Notes: generated by a model not told the origin, from the letters alone. 64,000 bases of DNA from Novosphingobium lindaniclasticum LE124 (GCF_000445125.1 NZ_ATHL01000127.1:50856-114855), one strand, 5' to 3'. Positions 49,042 to 58,503 are shown, counted from the first letter of the stretch. Translations and numbers: made by a program.

Positions 49042-49142
49042 CACGCACCCTCCCCTCAATAAAGCACAGTTGCGTCCTATCAGACCGAATTGTTTGAAAG
49101 AGATGACAATTACCGTCAGCGGCACCGCCGCCGACGGACACG

Positions 49143-51113
49143 TCAGATTTCGAGCTGGCTGCCCAGTTCCACCACGCGATTGGTCGGCAGGCGGAAGAAC
49201 TCCATGGCGCTGGCGGCATTGCGCATCATCCAGGCGAAGAGCTTCTCGCGCCAGATCGCCATGCCCGGCTTGGCCGAAGGAACCAGCGTCTGGCGCGAGA
49301 GGAAGAAGCTGGTCTTCATCATTTCGAACGGGCCCCCGCAAAGCTGCGAATGGGCCAGCGCCGCCGGTATGTCGGTCTCTTCCATGAAGCCGTAGCGCAG
49401 GGCCATCCGGTAGAAGCCCTGGCCGAGATCGGTCACCGAGTAGCGCTCGGCGGGCTCGACATAGGGCACGTCCTGAACCTCGACCGTCAGCACCACCACC
49501 CGCTCGTGCAGCACCTTGTTGTGCTTGATGTTGTGCAGCAGCGCCGACGGCACGCCGGCATTGCTGGAGGCCATGAAGATCGCCGTGCCGGGCACCCGTG
49601 CGGCGGAGCCATGCGCGCTCTTGGCAAAGACGTTGAGCGGCAGGGCGGCTTCCGTCATGCGGTCCCGCATGAGGCGACGGCCCTTGTTCCAGGTCGTCAG
49701 CAGCGTGAAGGCGATGCCGCCGATCAGCAGCGGGAACCAGCCGCCGTCCGGCACCTTGGTGGCGTTGGCGGCGAAATAGGCGCCGTCGACCACGAAGAAG
49801 GTCACGATCACCGGCACCGCCAACCACAGCTTCCAGCGCCACAGCACGATCAGCAGCACCGCCATGAGGCAGGTGTCGATCAGCATCGCCCCGGTCACCG
49901 CGATACCGTAGGCCGAGGCGAGGTTGGACGAGTTCTGGAACACCAGCACCAGCACGATCACGCCGGTCATCAGCGCCCAATTGACGAAGGGGATGTAGAT
50001 CTGGCCCACTTCGTGCTCGCTCGTATGGCGGGTCGAAAGGCGCGGGATGAAGCCGAGCTGCATCGCCTGGTGGGTGATCGAGAAGGCGCCCGATATCACG
50101 GCCTGGCTGGCGATGAAGGTGGCACATGTCGCAAGAATGACGAGCGGCAGGCGCAGACTTTCGGGTGCCAGGTTGAAGAACGGGCTCTTCATCGCCTCGG
50201 CCGCGGCCGAATCGTCCAGGCTGAGGATCATCGCCGCCTGCCCGAAGTAGTTGATCAGCAGGCATGGCATGACCACGCCGAACCACGAGAGGCGCAGCGG
50301 CCCGCGTCCGAAATGGCCCATGTCCGAATAGAGCGCCTCGGCGCCGGTCACGGCCAGCACCACCGAGCCGAGCGCCAGGAAGCCCAGCACCTTGTCGGTC
50401 ATGAAGAACTGGATCGCGTACCAGGGGTTCAGCGCCACGAGCACGGAGGGCATCTGAACGAGGTGGTAGATACCGAGAATGGCGAGGACCGCGAAATAGA
50501 CCACCATGACCGGCGCGAACAGCGCGCCGATCTTGGCCGTGCCGCTCTTCTGGATCACGAACAGCGCAATCAGCAGCACCAGCGCGATCGGCACCACCAA
50601 CGGCGCCAGCCGGGCTTCGACGACGGTGAGCCCTTCGACTGCCGAAAGCACGGAAACCGCAGGAGTGATCATCGAATCGCCGTAGAACAGCGAGGTTGCG
50701 AAGACACCCAGCAGGACCACCAGGGGGCCGTAGCGGCTCTTGCGGATCGCACCCGAGATCAGCGCGACAAGGGCGAGGCTGCCGCCCTGCCCCTTGTTAT
50801 CCGCCCGCATCAGGATGCCGACGTATTGCACTGCCACCACCAGCGTCATCGACCAGAAGATCAGGCTGACGACACCAAGAACGTGCAACTCGTCGATCGC
50901 CAGGGGATGCGGGCCGACGAACGTTTCGCGAAAGGCATAAAGCGGGCTCGTGCCGATATCGCCGAAGACGACGCCGACTGCGCCCAAAGCCAGCTTGGTG
51001 ATGTTGCCGGAGCCGTGTCCGGCGCCATTTCCACTTGCGGCAGGGGCTTGTCGCCCCGTTGCCGGATCGATCACCGTCGGGACGACAGCCGTGTCCGAAC
51101 CTGTATCACTCAT
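49143..51113 (-). CDS. kup: Potassium uptake protein Kup
   Basis: A 656-residue KUP/HAK/KT transporter with the family start 'LALGAVGVVFGDIGTSPLYAFRETF' (near residue 41), about twelve transmembrane helices to residue ~450, and a hydrophilic C-terminal domain. The signature 'GsaALvALisgAirkSr' and 'FYGDSMITPAVSVLSAVEGL' are visible. It moves K+ with protons. The N-terminal ~35 residues are longer and more polar than usual. ATG at 51113 has GGA nearby. Confidence 0.95.
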   Translation of the reverse strand: MSDTGSDTAVVPTVIDPATGRQAPAASGNGAGHGSGNITKLALGAVGVVFGDIGTSPLYAFRETFVGPHPLAIDELHVLGVVSLIFWSMTLVVAVQYVGILMRADNKGQGGSLALVALISGAIRKSRYGPLVVLLGVFATSLFYGDSMITPAVSVLSAVEGLTVVEARLAPLVVPIALVLLIALFVIQKSGTAKIGALFAPVMVVYFAVLAILGIYHLVQMPSVLVALNPWYAIQFFMTDKVLGFLALGSVVLAVTGAEALYSDMGHFGRGPLRLSWFGVVMPCLLINYFGQAAMILSLDDSAAAEAMKSPFFNLAPESLRLPLVILATCATFIASQAVISGAFSITHQAMQLGFIPRLSTRHTSEHEVGQIYIPFVNWALMTGVIVLVLVFQNSSNLASAYGIAVTGAMLIDTCLMAVLLIVLWRWKLWLAVPVIVTFFVVDGAYFAANATKVPDGGWFPLLIGGIAFTLLTTWNKGRRLMRDRMTEAALPLNVFAKSAHGSAARVPGTAIFMASSNAGVPSALLHNIKHNKVLHERVVVLTVEVQDVPYVEPAERYSVTDLGQGFYRMALRYGFMEETDIPAALAHSQLCGGPFEMMKTSFFLSRQTLVPSAKPGMAIWREKLFAWMMRNAASAMEFFRLPTNRVVELGSQLEI

Positions 51114-51218
51114 TCCAGCGCCCCGTAATGGCCTTGCCGCGTCGGCATTTCACCTCCGCAACAAGCGCCCGCCGTTAGCAGCATGATAAGAGCCTAGCAA
51201 CGACCGTTAGTCGAAGGT

Positions 51219-51944
51219 TCATGGCCGGGATGGCACGGCTTTGGGACTCAGGCCGGGCGAAGTGGCGGCTTCAGGGGGGCGGCTGGAAGGATCCGACGGG
51301 CTGCCCGCCCCGCCGGCCTGCGTCGCTATGAAACTTTCGAGCCGTCGAAGCTGCTCTGCCAGGGGCGCGCGCCACGGCGCCTTTTCCGGGGCCTTCTTAA
51401 GAAGATCGGCCCACATATCCCGCGCTTGGGTGAGTTCGCCCGATTGCGCCAGTGCGAGGCCCAGAAAATAGGGCGGCCCCGGTGCTTTCGGATCGGCCTT
51501 GGCCGCACGGCGATAGGCATGGAGCGCCGGCGGCGTCAAAGCGCCGTCGGCATGGGCCAGCAGCACGTTGCCAAGCGCAAGCCAGGCTTCCGAGTCGCCC
51601 GGATTGTCTTCGATCGCCCCGCGCAGCAGCTGGGCGGCATCGATGTAACGGCCGTTGCGGGCCAGTCCATCGGAGATGATCAACCAGCGATTGCCGGTCG
51701 GGATGCCTTCGGGCCGCAGGTTTGTCCGCGCTTCCACAAGGAACTGACCCAGTTCCGGGTTCTGCGCGTCCCGGCCCGGCTTGGCGGCGCTGGCCAGATC
51801 CGGCCTCCCCTGGAGCGCGTAACCGGCGATGCCCAGCATCAGAGCCGCCGCGACGGCCTCCCGCCCTCCTTTGGGCACTTTGAACAGGAAAACCACGGCC
51901 GCGAACGAGAGAATCGCCAGCAGGACGACGAGAAGCCAGGTCAT
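51219..51944 (-). CDS. ccmI: Cytochrome c biogenesis protein CcmI (CycH), TPR protein
   Basis: A 241-residue protein of the CcmI/CycH type that holds apocytochrome c for haem attachment. The N-terminus has two hydrophobic segments (about residues 3-22 and 30-45), then TPR-like helices ('RGAIEDNPGDSEAWLALGNVLLAHADG', 'YRRAAKADPKAPGPPYFLGLALAQSG'). It ends with a proline-rich tail. The ATG at 51944 overlaps the CcmH stop (ATGA). It is the last gene of the operon. Confidence 0.85.
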   Translation of the reverse strand: MTWLLVVLLAILSFAAVVFLFKVPKGGREAVAAALMLGIAGYALQGRPDLASAAKPGRDAQNPELGQFLVEARTNLRPEGIPTGNRWLIISDGLARNGRYIDAAQLLRGAIEDNPGDSEAWLALGNVLLAHADGALTPPALHAYRRAAKADPKAPGPPYFLGLALAQSGELTQARDMWADLLKKAPEKAPWRAPLAEQLRRLESFIATQAGGAGSPSDPSSRPPEAATSPGLSPKAVPSRP

Positions 51945-52363
51945 CGTCCGCCTCCCCGGCGAAAGCGCCCTCGGAGCAAGAGTGCCGCCAGCCCCACGAG
52001 CACGAGCGGAATCGCAAAGAGGGGCCAGGTCAGGCGAGTGAACTGGGGCGCATAGCTGACATAGTCGCCATAGCGCTCGATCAGCCAGGCGCGGATCGCC
52101 TCCGGCTTCTCGCCGGCAGCGATCCGCTCGCGAACGAGCGAACGCATGGAGCCGGCGATCGGCGCATCCGAATCGGCGATCGATTGCCCCTGACATTGCA
52201 GGCAGCGCAGCGTTTCCATCAGTGCCCGCGCTTCCTGCTCCTTGGCCGCATCGTCGAGCTGCCGATAGGCGAAGGCCGCCGTCGATTTTTCCTGCTGCGC
52301 AAGCGCGGGTGTCGCCGTGCAAGGACCGAGCATCAGCAGGAAGGCGGGAAGGAGCCGCTTCAT
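51941..52363 (-). CDS. ccmH: Cytochrome c maturation protein CcmH
   Basis: A 140-residue protein with a signal peptide, then the redox motif L-R-C-L-Q-C-Q with Cys54 and Cys57, followed by 'QSIADSDAPIAGSMRSLVRERIAAGEKPEAIRAWLIERYGDYVSY' and a C-terminal transmembrane helix. CcmH reduces apocytochrome c haem-site thiols with CcmG. The start ATG at 52363 overlaps the ccmG stop, and the end overlaps ccmI. Confidence 0.95.
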   Translation of the reverse strand: MKRLLPAFLLMLGPCTATPALAQQEKSTAAFAYRQLDDAAKEQEARALMETLRCLQCQGQSIADSDAPIAGSMRSLVRERIAAGEKPEAIRAWLIERYGDYVSYAPQFTRLTWPLFAIPLVLVGLAALLLRGRFRRGGGR

Positions 52364-52926
52364 CGCGAGGCTTCCTGGAGTTTCTGCAGGATCATCGCCA
52401 CGTCGTCGGGCCTGATCTCTCCGATGTGCTGGTAGCGGATCACGCCCCGGCCATCGATCACATACGTTTCGGGAACGCCGGAGGAGCCGAGCGCGAGCTG
52501 CACTTTGCCATCGTCGTCGGCGCCGATCCGCCAGTAGGGATCGCCGTTTTCCTTGAGGAAGCCGGTCAGCGCCTCTTCGCTGTCACGCACGGAAATGCCG
52601 GCGATCGGAATGCCCGCCTTCGCCAGCGCGCCGAGTTGCGGCGCCTCCACACGGCACGGAATGCACCAGGAAGCGAATATGTTGACGAGATGCGGCTTTC
52701 CAGCGGCCAGGTCTGCGCTCTTGAGTCCGGGCCTCTCCGGAAGCGCCGCAGGCAAGGCGAAGGCCGGCATCGGTTTACCGATCAACGTACTGGCAACCGT
52801 GCGGTCGGCAGGCCGATAGAGTCCGATCACCACCACAACCACGAAGGCAAGGAACAGCACCAGCGGCAACCAGATCGCCCAGACAGGCGCGCGGGCGGGC
52901 TTGGGAGCAGGCCGGCGTTCACTCAC
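52360..52926 (-). CDS. ccmG: Thiol:disulfide interchange protein CcmG/DsbE
   Basis: A 188-residue membrane-anchored thioredoxin. One transmembrane helix (about residues 14-37) precedes the thioredoxin fold with Cys88-Ile-Pro-Cys91 in 'FASWCIPCRVEAPQ', then a 'GVPETYVIDGRGVIRY' strand pair. It reduces CcmH in cytochrome c maturation. The GTG at 52926 overlaps the ccmF stop by eight bases, typical of tight coupling. Confidence 0.93.
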   Translation of the reverse strand: MSERRPAPKPARAPVWAIWLPLVLFLAFVVVVVIGLYRPADRTVASTLIGKPMPAFALPAALPERPGLKSADLAAGKPHLVNIFASWCIPCRVEAPQLGALAKAGIPIAGISVRDSEEALTGFLKENGDPYWRIGADDDGKVQLALGSSGVPETYVIDGRGVIRYQHIGEIRPDDVAMILQKLQEASR

Positions 52927-54886
52927 GGCTGCTCTCCAGTTGCGCGATGCGGCCCCGGCGATAGGCGATCTTCTCGCGCGCGAAGATGCGGCGAAGATCG
53001 CTGGCGACACGGCCGAACAGCGCCAGCACACCGCCCAAGGCGATCAGCAGGCCGCCGAGCCAGATCAACGGCACGAACGGTTTCCACCAGAGCCGCAATT
53101 GCCAGCGGCCATCGTCCGCTTCTCCCCCCAGGACGGCATAGAGCTGCCCGTTCCAGCGCGTCAGCAAAGCCGATTCGCTGGTCTGCTGCGGCGGCGCCCA
53201 GAAGCTGCGCGACTGCGGATCGAGCTGCATCACTTTGCCATGGTCGCCATAGCGTACCAGCAGTCGCGCTTCGAGTGCGGTCCAGTTGGGACCGGCCATC
53301 GGTTCCACCGCGTCCAGCTTGACCTGCCACGGGCCGACGCCGGTGGCATCTCCCATCTTGACCGCCACCAGCTTCTCGATCGAGAACGCGCTTTCGCAGC
53401 TCATGCCGAGCAGCGAAACGGCAATGCCGAAGTGGGCGACGACCATGCCCCAGATCGGCAGCGGCGTGCGGCGCAAGTTGCGCCCCTTCAGCGGCAGGAC
53501 GCTGGCCCAACCAAGACCCAGGGCAAGCGCGAAGCCCAATGTCGGCAGCAAGGCTACGCCGCCGAGCGCGACCATGGCGATCACACCGGTTCCCACCAGC
53601 ATGGCCGGAATGACCAGCAGGCGTCGGACGCGGGAGAACCTGTCGCGCCGCCAGCGCAAGAGCGGCCCAACCGCCAGAACGACGAGCATGGGCACCGCGA
53701 AAAGCGCGCCCATCGGGTTGAAGTACGGCGGCCCGACCGAAACCTTGGCGCCCATCGCCTCTGCCACCAGCGGGTAGAGCGTGCCAAACAGGACGATACC
53801 CAGGATGGCGGAGAGCATGACGTTGTTGAACACCAGGGCGCCTTCCCGGCTGACCGGCATGAAGCGCTCACCCTCGCTCACCGTACCGGCGCGCAGGGCA
53901 AAAAGCGTCAGGGCGCCGCCGATATTGATCGCCAGCAAAGCCAGGATGAACGAGCCCCGCTGCGGGTCCACCGCGAAGGCGTGGACACTGGTAAGAATGC
54001 CGGAGCGCACCAGGAAGGTGCCGATCATCGACATCGAGAATGCGACGACGCCCAGCATCACCGTCCAGGCCCGCAAGGCATCGCGCGACGCCAGGACGCT
54101 CACAGAATGGAGCAGTGCCGTAGCGGCCAGCCAGGGCATCAGCGAGGCATTCTCGACCGGGTCCCAGAACCACCAGCCGCCCCATCCCAGCTCGTAGTAG
54201 GCCCAATAGGAACCGGCGGTGATCCCCAGCGTCAGGAAGATCCAGGCACCCAGTACCCAGGGCCGCATGGCGCGCGCGAAAGCCGGCCCGACCTGCCGCG
54301 TGACGAGGGCGCCGATCGCGAAGCTGAAAGCCACCGACAGCCCGACATAGCCGAGGTAGAGCGTCGGCGGATGGAATGCGAGACCGAGATCCTGGAGGAG
54401 CGGGTTGAGGCCGTTGCCCTCTTCCGGCACGGGAGACAGCCGCTCAAAGGGGTTCGAGGCGATGAGCAGGAAAGCATAGAAGCCCAGGCTGACGAAGGCC
54501 TGTCCGGCCAGGGTCGCCAGCATTGCAGGTTCCGGCAGGCGCCGTTCGATCAGCGCCACGACGCCGCCCGCCATCCCCATGACGGTCACCCAGAGCAGCA
54601 TGGAACCTTCATGGTTGCCCCAGGCCCCGGCTATCTTGAAAATCATCGGCTTGAGCGAATGGGAGTTCATCGCCACCAGCTTCACCGAGAGATCGGTATC
54701 CGCGAAGACCGCGATCAGCGCAAGAAACGCGACGAGCGCGAGAACGCCCTGCACCACGGCAACCGGCCGCACGATGCCCGCCAGCATGGCGCCGCGATCG
54801 GTCAGCGCCAGCGCCCCGGCGAGCAGTTGCAGGCCCGCAAGCGCTGCCGCCAGCCAGAGCGCGGCCAATCCGAGTTCAGCTGTCAT
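52919..54886 (-). CDS. ccmF: Haem lyase CcmF
   Basis: A 655-residue membrane protein with about fifteen helices, the central component that attaches haem to apocytochrome c. The tryptophan-rich WWD motif 'GWGGWWFWDPVENASLMPW' is near residue 230; conserved histidines follow in later helices. It is the largest protein of the operon, after ccmE and before ccmG. The length is normal. Confidence 0.96.
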   Translation of the reverse strand: MTAELGLAALWLAAALAGLQLLAGALALTDRGAMLAGIVRPVAVVQGVLALVAFLALIAVFADTDLSVKLVAMNSHSLKPMIFKIAGAWGNHEGSMLLWVTVMGMAGGVVALIERRLPEPAMLATLAGQAFVSLGFYAFLLIASNPFERLSPVPEEGNGLNPLLQDLGLAFHPPTLYLGYVGLSVAFSFAIGALVTRQVGPAFARAMRPWVLGAWIFLTLGITAGSYWAYYELGWGGWWFWDPVENASLMPWLAATALLHSVSVLASRDALRAWTVMLGVVAFSMSMIGTFLVRSGILTSVHAFAVDPQRGSFILALLAINIGGALTLFALRAGTVSEGERFMPVSREGALVFNNVMLSAILGIVLFGTLYPLVAEAMGAKVSVGPPYFNPMGALFAVPMLVVLAVGPLLRWRRDRFSRVRRLLVIPAMLVGTGVIAMVALGGVALLPTLGFALALGLGWASVLPLKGRNLRRTPLPIWGMVVAHFGIAVSLLGMSCESAFSIEKLVAVKMGDATGVGPWQVKLDAVEPMAGPNWTALEARLLVRYGDHGKVMQLDPQSRSFWAPPQQTSESALLTRWNGQLYAVLGGEADDGRWQLRLWWKPFVPLIWLGGLLIALGGVLALFGRVASDLRRIFAREKIAYRRGRIAQLESSRE

Positions 54887-54896
54887 CGCGCTGCGC

Positions 54897-55367
54897 TCAT
54901 TTGGTTTCGCGCATGACCTGCTCGGCCTGATCCCGGGTCATGTCCTTCATTTCACGCGGCACATAGTTCTCGTCATGCTTGGCCAGAAGGTTGTCCGCCT
55001 GGAAAACCCCGTCGGCACCCAGGCGGCCCTCGGCAACGACCCCGGATCCTTCGACGAACAGCGACGGCACGATGCCCTTGAATCTAACCGGCACCCGCGC
55101 CCGGCCGTCCTCGACCGCGAAAGCGATCGTCACGCCGTCCGCCGCGGTCTTGAGCGATCCCCTGGTCACCATCCCGCCGAGACGAACCGAGCGACCCGGT
55201 TCAGGCGGTCTGGCGGCGATTTCGGCCGGGACGTAGAAGTAGCTGGCCTGATTGCGCAAAGCCCACGCCGCAAGCAACGCCGCGCCGATCAGCACCAACA
55301 GAGCAACGGCGAGCAGGACCAGCCGCTGGTGCTTTGCCTTGATCCGTCCTGCCTGCGCCACGCTCAA
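54897..55367 (-). CDS. ccmE: Haem chaperone CcmE
   Basis: A 156-residue haem chaperone that binds haem covalently in the periplasm and passes it to CcmF. An N-terminal membrane anchor (residues 16-36) precedes the beta-barrel. The haem-binding histidine is His131 in 'LLAKHDENYVPRE', with Tyr135 nearby. The start is a TTG at 55367 overlapping the ccmD stop, or a GTG six bases on; both are close to AAGGA. Confidence 0.95.
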   Translation of the reverse strand: MSVAQAGRIKAKHQRLVLLAVALLVLIGAALLAAWALRNQASYFYVPAEIAARPPEPGRSVRLGGMVTRGSLKTAADGVTIAFAVEDGRARVPVRFKGIVPSLFVEGSGVVAEGRLGADGVFQADNLLAKHDENYVPREMKDMTRDQAEQVMRETK

Positions 55368-55504
55368 CGCTTCCTTGCCGCATCGCGGCGCTTCTCGGCA
55401 CGGCGCATCGACAGCAGCGACCAGGCGACCAGGCCCAGGGTCGCGCCCAGACCGACGACGTAGGAAGCGGCCACGAATGTCCAGGGGTCCATCGCTTCGC
55501 GCAT
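55364..55504 (-). CDS. ccmD: Haem exporter protein CcmD
   Basis: A 46-residue single-span membrane protein that helps release holo-CcmE. A short N-terminus with 'MDPWTFVAASYVVGLGATLGLVAWSLL' gives one transmembrane helix (about residues 8-31), then a basic tail ('MRRAEKRRDAARKR'), the CcmD pattern. The ATG at 55504 is one of two close methionines (the other is four codons on). It sits between ccmC and ccmE, its usual place. Confidence 0.9.
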   Translation of the reverse strand: MREAMDPWTFVAASYVVGLGATLGLVAWSLLSMRRAEKRRDAARKR

Positions 55505-55520
55505 CAGTGGATCGCCGTGG

Positions 55521-56258
55521 TCATGGTGTTCGATATACCTCGTTCAGGGCCTTGCGCCGCAAGCGCGCTTCGGCCTGCTGGTTCGCAAGGATAGCCCTCA
55601 TCCGCGCCAATGCGCTGCCGGCGAAAACGAGAGTGAAACCCAGCGTCGCCAGCAGCAGCGGCCAGAGGAAATCGCCGGCCATGGCGGATTTTCCCATGGT
55701 GATGCTCGGCGCCTGGTGCTGGCTGTTCCACCAGATCACCGAATAGTGGATGATGGGGATATTGACCGCACCCACCAGCCCGAAAATGGCCGGCGCGCGG
55801 CTCTGACCGCCGTTGGAGTCCTCACTCGCCTGAGAGAGCGCCATCCAGCCGAAATAGAGAAACAGCAATACGAGCATGCTCGTGAGCCGCCCGTCCCAAA
55901 CCCACCAGGTGCCCCAAGCAGGCCGGCCCCAGAGCGAGCCGGTCAGGAGGCAGACCCCCGTGAACACCGCTCCTGGGACTGCGCAGGCGCGGGCGGCGAT
56001 GCCTGCCAGCGGATGGCGCCAGACGAGTTCGGCAAAGCCGGCTGCGGCAATGCCCATCCACCCCGCCATGCCCAGCCAGGCGGCGGGGACATGGATGTAG
56101 ACGATGCGCACGGTTTCACCCTGAAGCCGCTCCGCCGGCGCGAAGAACAGACCCCAGCCCAGCGCACCCAGCATCACCACGAGCCCCGCGCTCAGGCAAA
56201 GCGGCATCAGCCAGCGGGCGATGCGCAGGAATCGGGCGGGATTGGCGAGGCCGTGCAT
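55521..56258 (-). CDS. ccmC: Haem exporter protein CcmC
   Basis: A 245-residue membrane protein with six helices and the tryptophan-rich motif 'GTWWVWDGRLTSMLVLLFLYFG' near residue 130, plus 'iyIHVPaAWlgM' before it with a conserved histidine. CcmC loads haem onto CcmE. I prefer the ATG at 56258; an in-frame start at 56327 adds 23 unlikely residues. It heads the ccm operon. ccmA and ccmB, which often come just before, are not here. Confidence 0.95.
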   Translation of the reverse strand: MHGLANPARFLRIARWLMPLCLSAGLVVMLGALGWGLFFAPAERLQGETVRIVYIHVPAAWLGMAGWMGIAAAGFAELVWRHPLAGIAARACAVPGAVFTGVCLLTGSLWGRPAWGTWWVWDGRLTSMLVLLFLYFGWMALSQASEDSNGGQSRAPAIFGLVGAVNIPIIHYSVIWWNSQHQAPSITMGKSAMAGDFLWPLLLATLGFTLVFAGSALARMRAILANQQAEARLRRKALNEVYRTP

Positions 56259-56403
56259 GTCCGAAGGCGTTCTATCGTCCGCGAAAAAAGGAGCAAGGGG
56301 CCTATGTCGAAGGCTCGGGATTTTCACCCGGTCGATCCTGTCCGGCCATCCGTCGGCCCGATGCGTCAGCGAACTACGCTTGGCACGTTAAGGACAGGAA
56401 GAA

Positions 56404-56481
56404 TGGGGCGATTGATGGGGTTCGAACCCACGACCTCCGGTACCACAAACCGGCGCTCTAACCAACTGAGCTACAATCGCC
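56404..56481 (-). tRNA. tRNA-His (anticodon GTG)
   Basis: Read from 56481, the gene begins with an extra G (G-1) opposite C73, then GCGATTG paired to CAATCGC, a D-arm, an anticodon stem CCGGT/ACCGG with loop TTGTGGT (anticodon GTG), T-arm GTGGG-TTCGAAC-CCCAT and encoded CCA. The extra 5' G is the histidine identity element. It lies upstream of the ccm operon on the same strand. Confidence 0.95.
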
Positions 56482-56654
56482 ACACGAGAGATGCGGTGAA
56501 GACATCCTCCGAAAACCGCTTCCGTCTCGCTTCGTCGCGATCAGTGCGGAGGGCGCCCTTTGCACAAGGTTTCGCCTCTTGAAAAGCAAAAAATTCGATT
56601 ACGCCGAAACTCCTGCGATTTTCCCGCCCGCCAGCCCCGTCTAAAGGGGAATTC

Positions 56655-57287
56655 ATGACAGCTCCCGGCGAATCATCTGCTGACACCCTGCTCTCGCACC
56701 CCGGCGTGCGGCGCTTTCCTTCCTCGCAGCTCGACCTCTTCATCATGCGCGATTTTCTTGCGCCCGTGGAGTGCGATGCCCTGGCCGCGATGATCGAGAG
56801 GCAGCACCGTCCCTCGACGATCGCCAACTACAATGGCGACGACGCCTTCCGCACCAGCTCGACCTGCGATCTGGCCCCGGACGATCCCACGGTAGCGGCT
56901 TTGGCTGCGAAGCTGGCCGCGCTTTCGGGGATCGACATCGCCCATGCCGAACCGCTTCAGGGTCAGCGCTACGAGGTCGGCCAGGAGTTCAAGGCGCATA
57001 CCGACTACTTCGAGCCCGATAATGCCGACTTCACGAAATATTGTTCGATTGCCGGGCAGCGAACCTGGACCTTCATGGTCTATCTGAACAGTGTCGAGGC
57101 AGGAGGCGCCACGCGCTTCAAGGCGATCGACAAGCTGATCCAGCCGGAACGCGGCAAGCTGATCGCCTGGAACAATCGCCGCGCCGACGGTACGCTCAAC
57201 GGTGCGACGCTTCATCATGCGATGAAAGTGCGCAAGGGATACAAATACGTCATCACCCAGTGGTATCGCGAGCGCCCCTGGGGGTAA
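56655..57287 (+). CDS. Prolyl 4-hydroxylase-like Fe(II)/2-oxoglutarate oxygenase
   Basis: A 210-residue dioxygenase of the P4Hc type. The iron ligands are His115-x-Asp117 in 'FKAHTDYFE' and a second histidine at 187-188 ('TLHHAMKVRKGYKYVITQWYRERPW'), with Lys194 or Lys197 as the likely 2-oxoglutarate-binding residue. 'TWTFMVYLNSVEAGGATRF' is the central strand. Such bacterial enzymes hydroxylate proline or other residues in proteins or peptides; the target is unknown. Confidence 0.9.
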   Translation: MTAPGESSADTLLSHPGVRRFPSSQLDLFIMRDFLAPVECDALAAMIERQHRPSTIANYNGDDAFRTSSTCDLAPDDPTVAALAAKLAALSGIDIAHAEPLQGQRYEVGQEFKAHTDYFEPDNADFTKYCSIAGQRTWTFMVYLNSVEAGGATRFKAIDKLIQPERGKLIAWNNRRADGTLNGATLHHAMKVRKGYKYVITQWYRERPWG

Positions 57288-57326
57288 GCGGGGACGGTCC
57301 GCGAACCGCCCCCCAATCTCGTGGGC

Positions 57327-57884
57327 TTACTTCGGCTTGCTGATCACCGCGCACGCGATTCGGCCACCGGCATTGCCCGCCGGCTGGCTGGTGTAGTCGT
57401 CCGGATCGGCGTGGATGACGAGCGCCGATCCATCCGCATCCGCCAGGGTCTTCGGCCCCGCCGCCAGGGTGACGCCGGTATTCAGCACTTGCGCCTTGAG
57501 CACGCCGTCCGCCCCGACATGCTGATTCGGCATGTCGCCGCCGTGGGGCCCGCCCACGACCATGAGCCCGTGCTTGTGGTCGCCGCCGGTGAAGTGACCG
57601 CCTGCGGTCGTGAACTTCTGGCCCGATTCGCAGATGCCCTTCTCATGGAAGTGGAAGCCGTGTTCTCCGGCAGGAATGCCCTTGATGTCGGTGGTTACGA
57701 GAACGCCGGCGGGGGTATCCTGGACCATGGCCATACCCAGCGGCTTGCCGTCGACGCCTACCACCTGGGCATGGACCATCGGGCCCGCAGGGGCGGCGTC
57801 CTGAGCCTGCACTTGCCCCGCCAGAACAGCGGCGCCCACGAAGACGGCGCCGCGGGCGGCCAGGGTACGGAAGTTACGGTTCAT
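57327..57884 (-). CDS. sodC: Cu/Zn superoxide dismutase
   Basis: A 185-residue periplasmic SOD. A signal peptide (residues 1-27, 'AAVLAGQVQA') precedes the beta-barrel. Metal-binding residues appear in 'GFHFHEKGICESG' and 'GGHF', with later histidines and aspartate in 'HADPDDY' and a disulfide from the Cys in 'GICESG' to 'RIACAV'. The ATG at 57884 is chosen. It protects against oxidative damage at the envelope. Confidence 0.94.
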   Translation of the reverse strand: MNRNFRTLAARGAVFVGAAVLAGQVQAQDAAPAGPMVHAQVVGVDGKPLGMAMVQDTPAGVLVTTDIKGIPAGEHGFHFHEKGICESGQKFTTAGGHFTGGDHKHGLMVVGGPHGGDMPNQHVGADGVLKAQVLNTGVTLAAGPKTLADADGSALVIHADPDDYTSQPAGNAGGRIACAVISKPK

Positions 57885-58105
57885 TGCGCTTCTCCATCTG
57901 CAAGCCGATCGCTTGTCGGCTCTGCCTCTTTCCCCCGCCGCCGCCGCGCTGTCGCTCCGGCAGGTCTCGCGGTGACCCTCCGTTAACGGCTCCGAGGGAA
58001 TTTGGCTCCGAATATCAACGGCCGAAAGGGACATGGCACAGGCGACACGCCGCCCGCAAGACTGAGGCTCCTGCCCCTTCGGCCGCTGCCTATACCGCGC
58101 GCAAC

Positions 58106-58133
58106 AAAAAAGGCGGCCCGCAAGGACCGCCTT
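58106..58133 (-). terminator. Rho-independent terminator after rpmE
   Basis: On the minus strand GAAGGCGG, a ten-base loop and CCGCCTT are followed by TTTTT. It lies just after the rpmE stop and before the convergent-side gap. Confidence 0.85.
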
Positions 58134-58157
58134 CTTCGTGTTCGAAGCTGTCTTCGC

Positions 58158-58385
58158 TCAGTTCTTCTTGAGCGAAAGACCGCCGAAACGCTTGTTGAAC
58201 TGAGCAACGCGGCCGCCGTCCTGCAGCTGGGCCTTGCCGCCCGTCCAGGCCGGGTGCGACGTGGGATCGATGTCGAGGACCAGCGTGTCGCCTTCCGAGC
58301 CCCAGGTCGAGCGGGTCTGGAAGGTGCTGCCGTCGGTCATCTGAACGGTGATCATGTGATAGTCGGGATGCGTATCGGCCTTCAT
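58158..58385 (-). CDS. rpmE: Ribosomal protein L31
   Basis: A 75-residue L31. The family start 'MKADTHPDYHMITVQMTDGS' and 'DPTSHPAWTG' are clear. The zinc-binding cysteines of C+ L31 are missing, so this is the zinc-independent form that many alphaproteobacteria use. A strong terminator follows. Confidence 0.96.
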   Translation of the reverse strand: MKADTHPDYHMITVQMTDGSTFQTRSTWGSEGDTLVLDIDPTSHPAWTGGKAQLQDGGRVAQFNKRFGGLSLKKN

Positions 58386-58503
58386 GTCTTGTCTCTCTTC
58401 GCATATGGCCGGTTCCGACCGGCCTGCTTCGGAAAGCGGCGCCCTTACCTCGACACCCCCGAAAAAGCAAGGGTAGAGACGAAAGCGCGCTTTCCTGGTG
58501 GTG

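Noticed and set aside
49042..50286. Upstream extension (610-codon frame) of the interrupted secreted protein
   Set aside because: It overlaps kup in another frame; the signal peptide at 49041 marks the real start.
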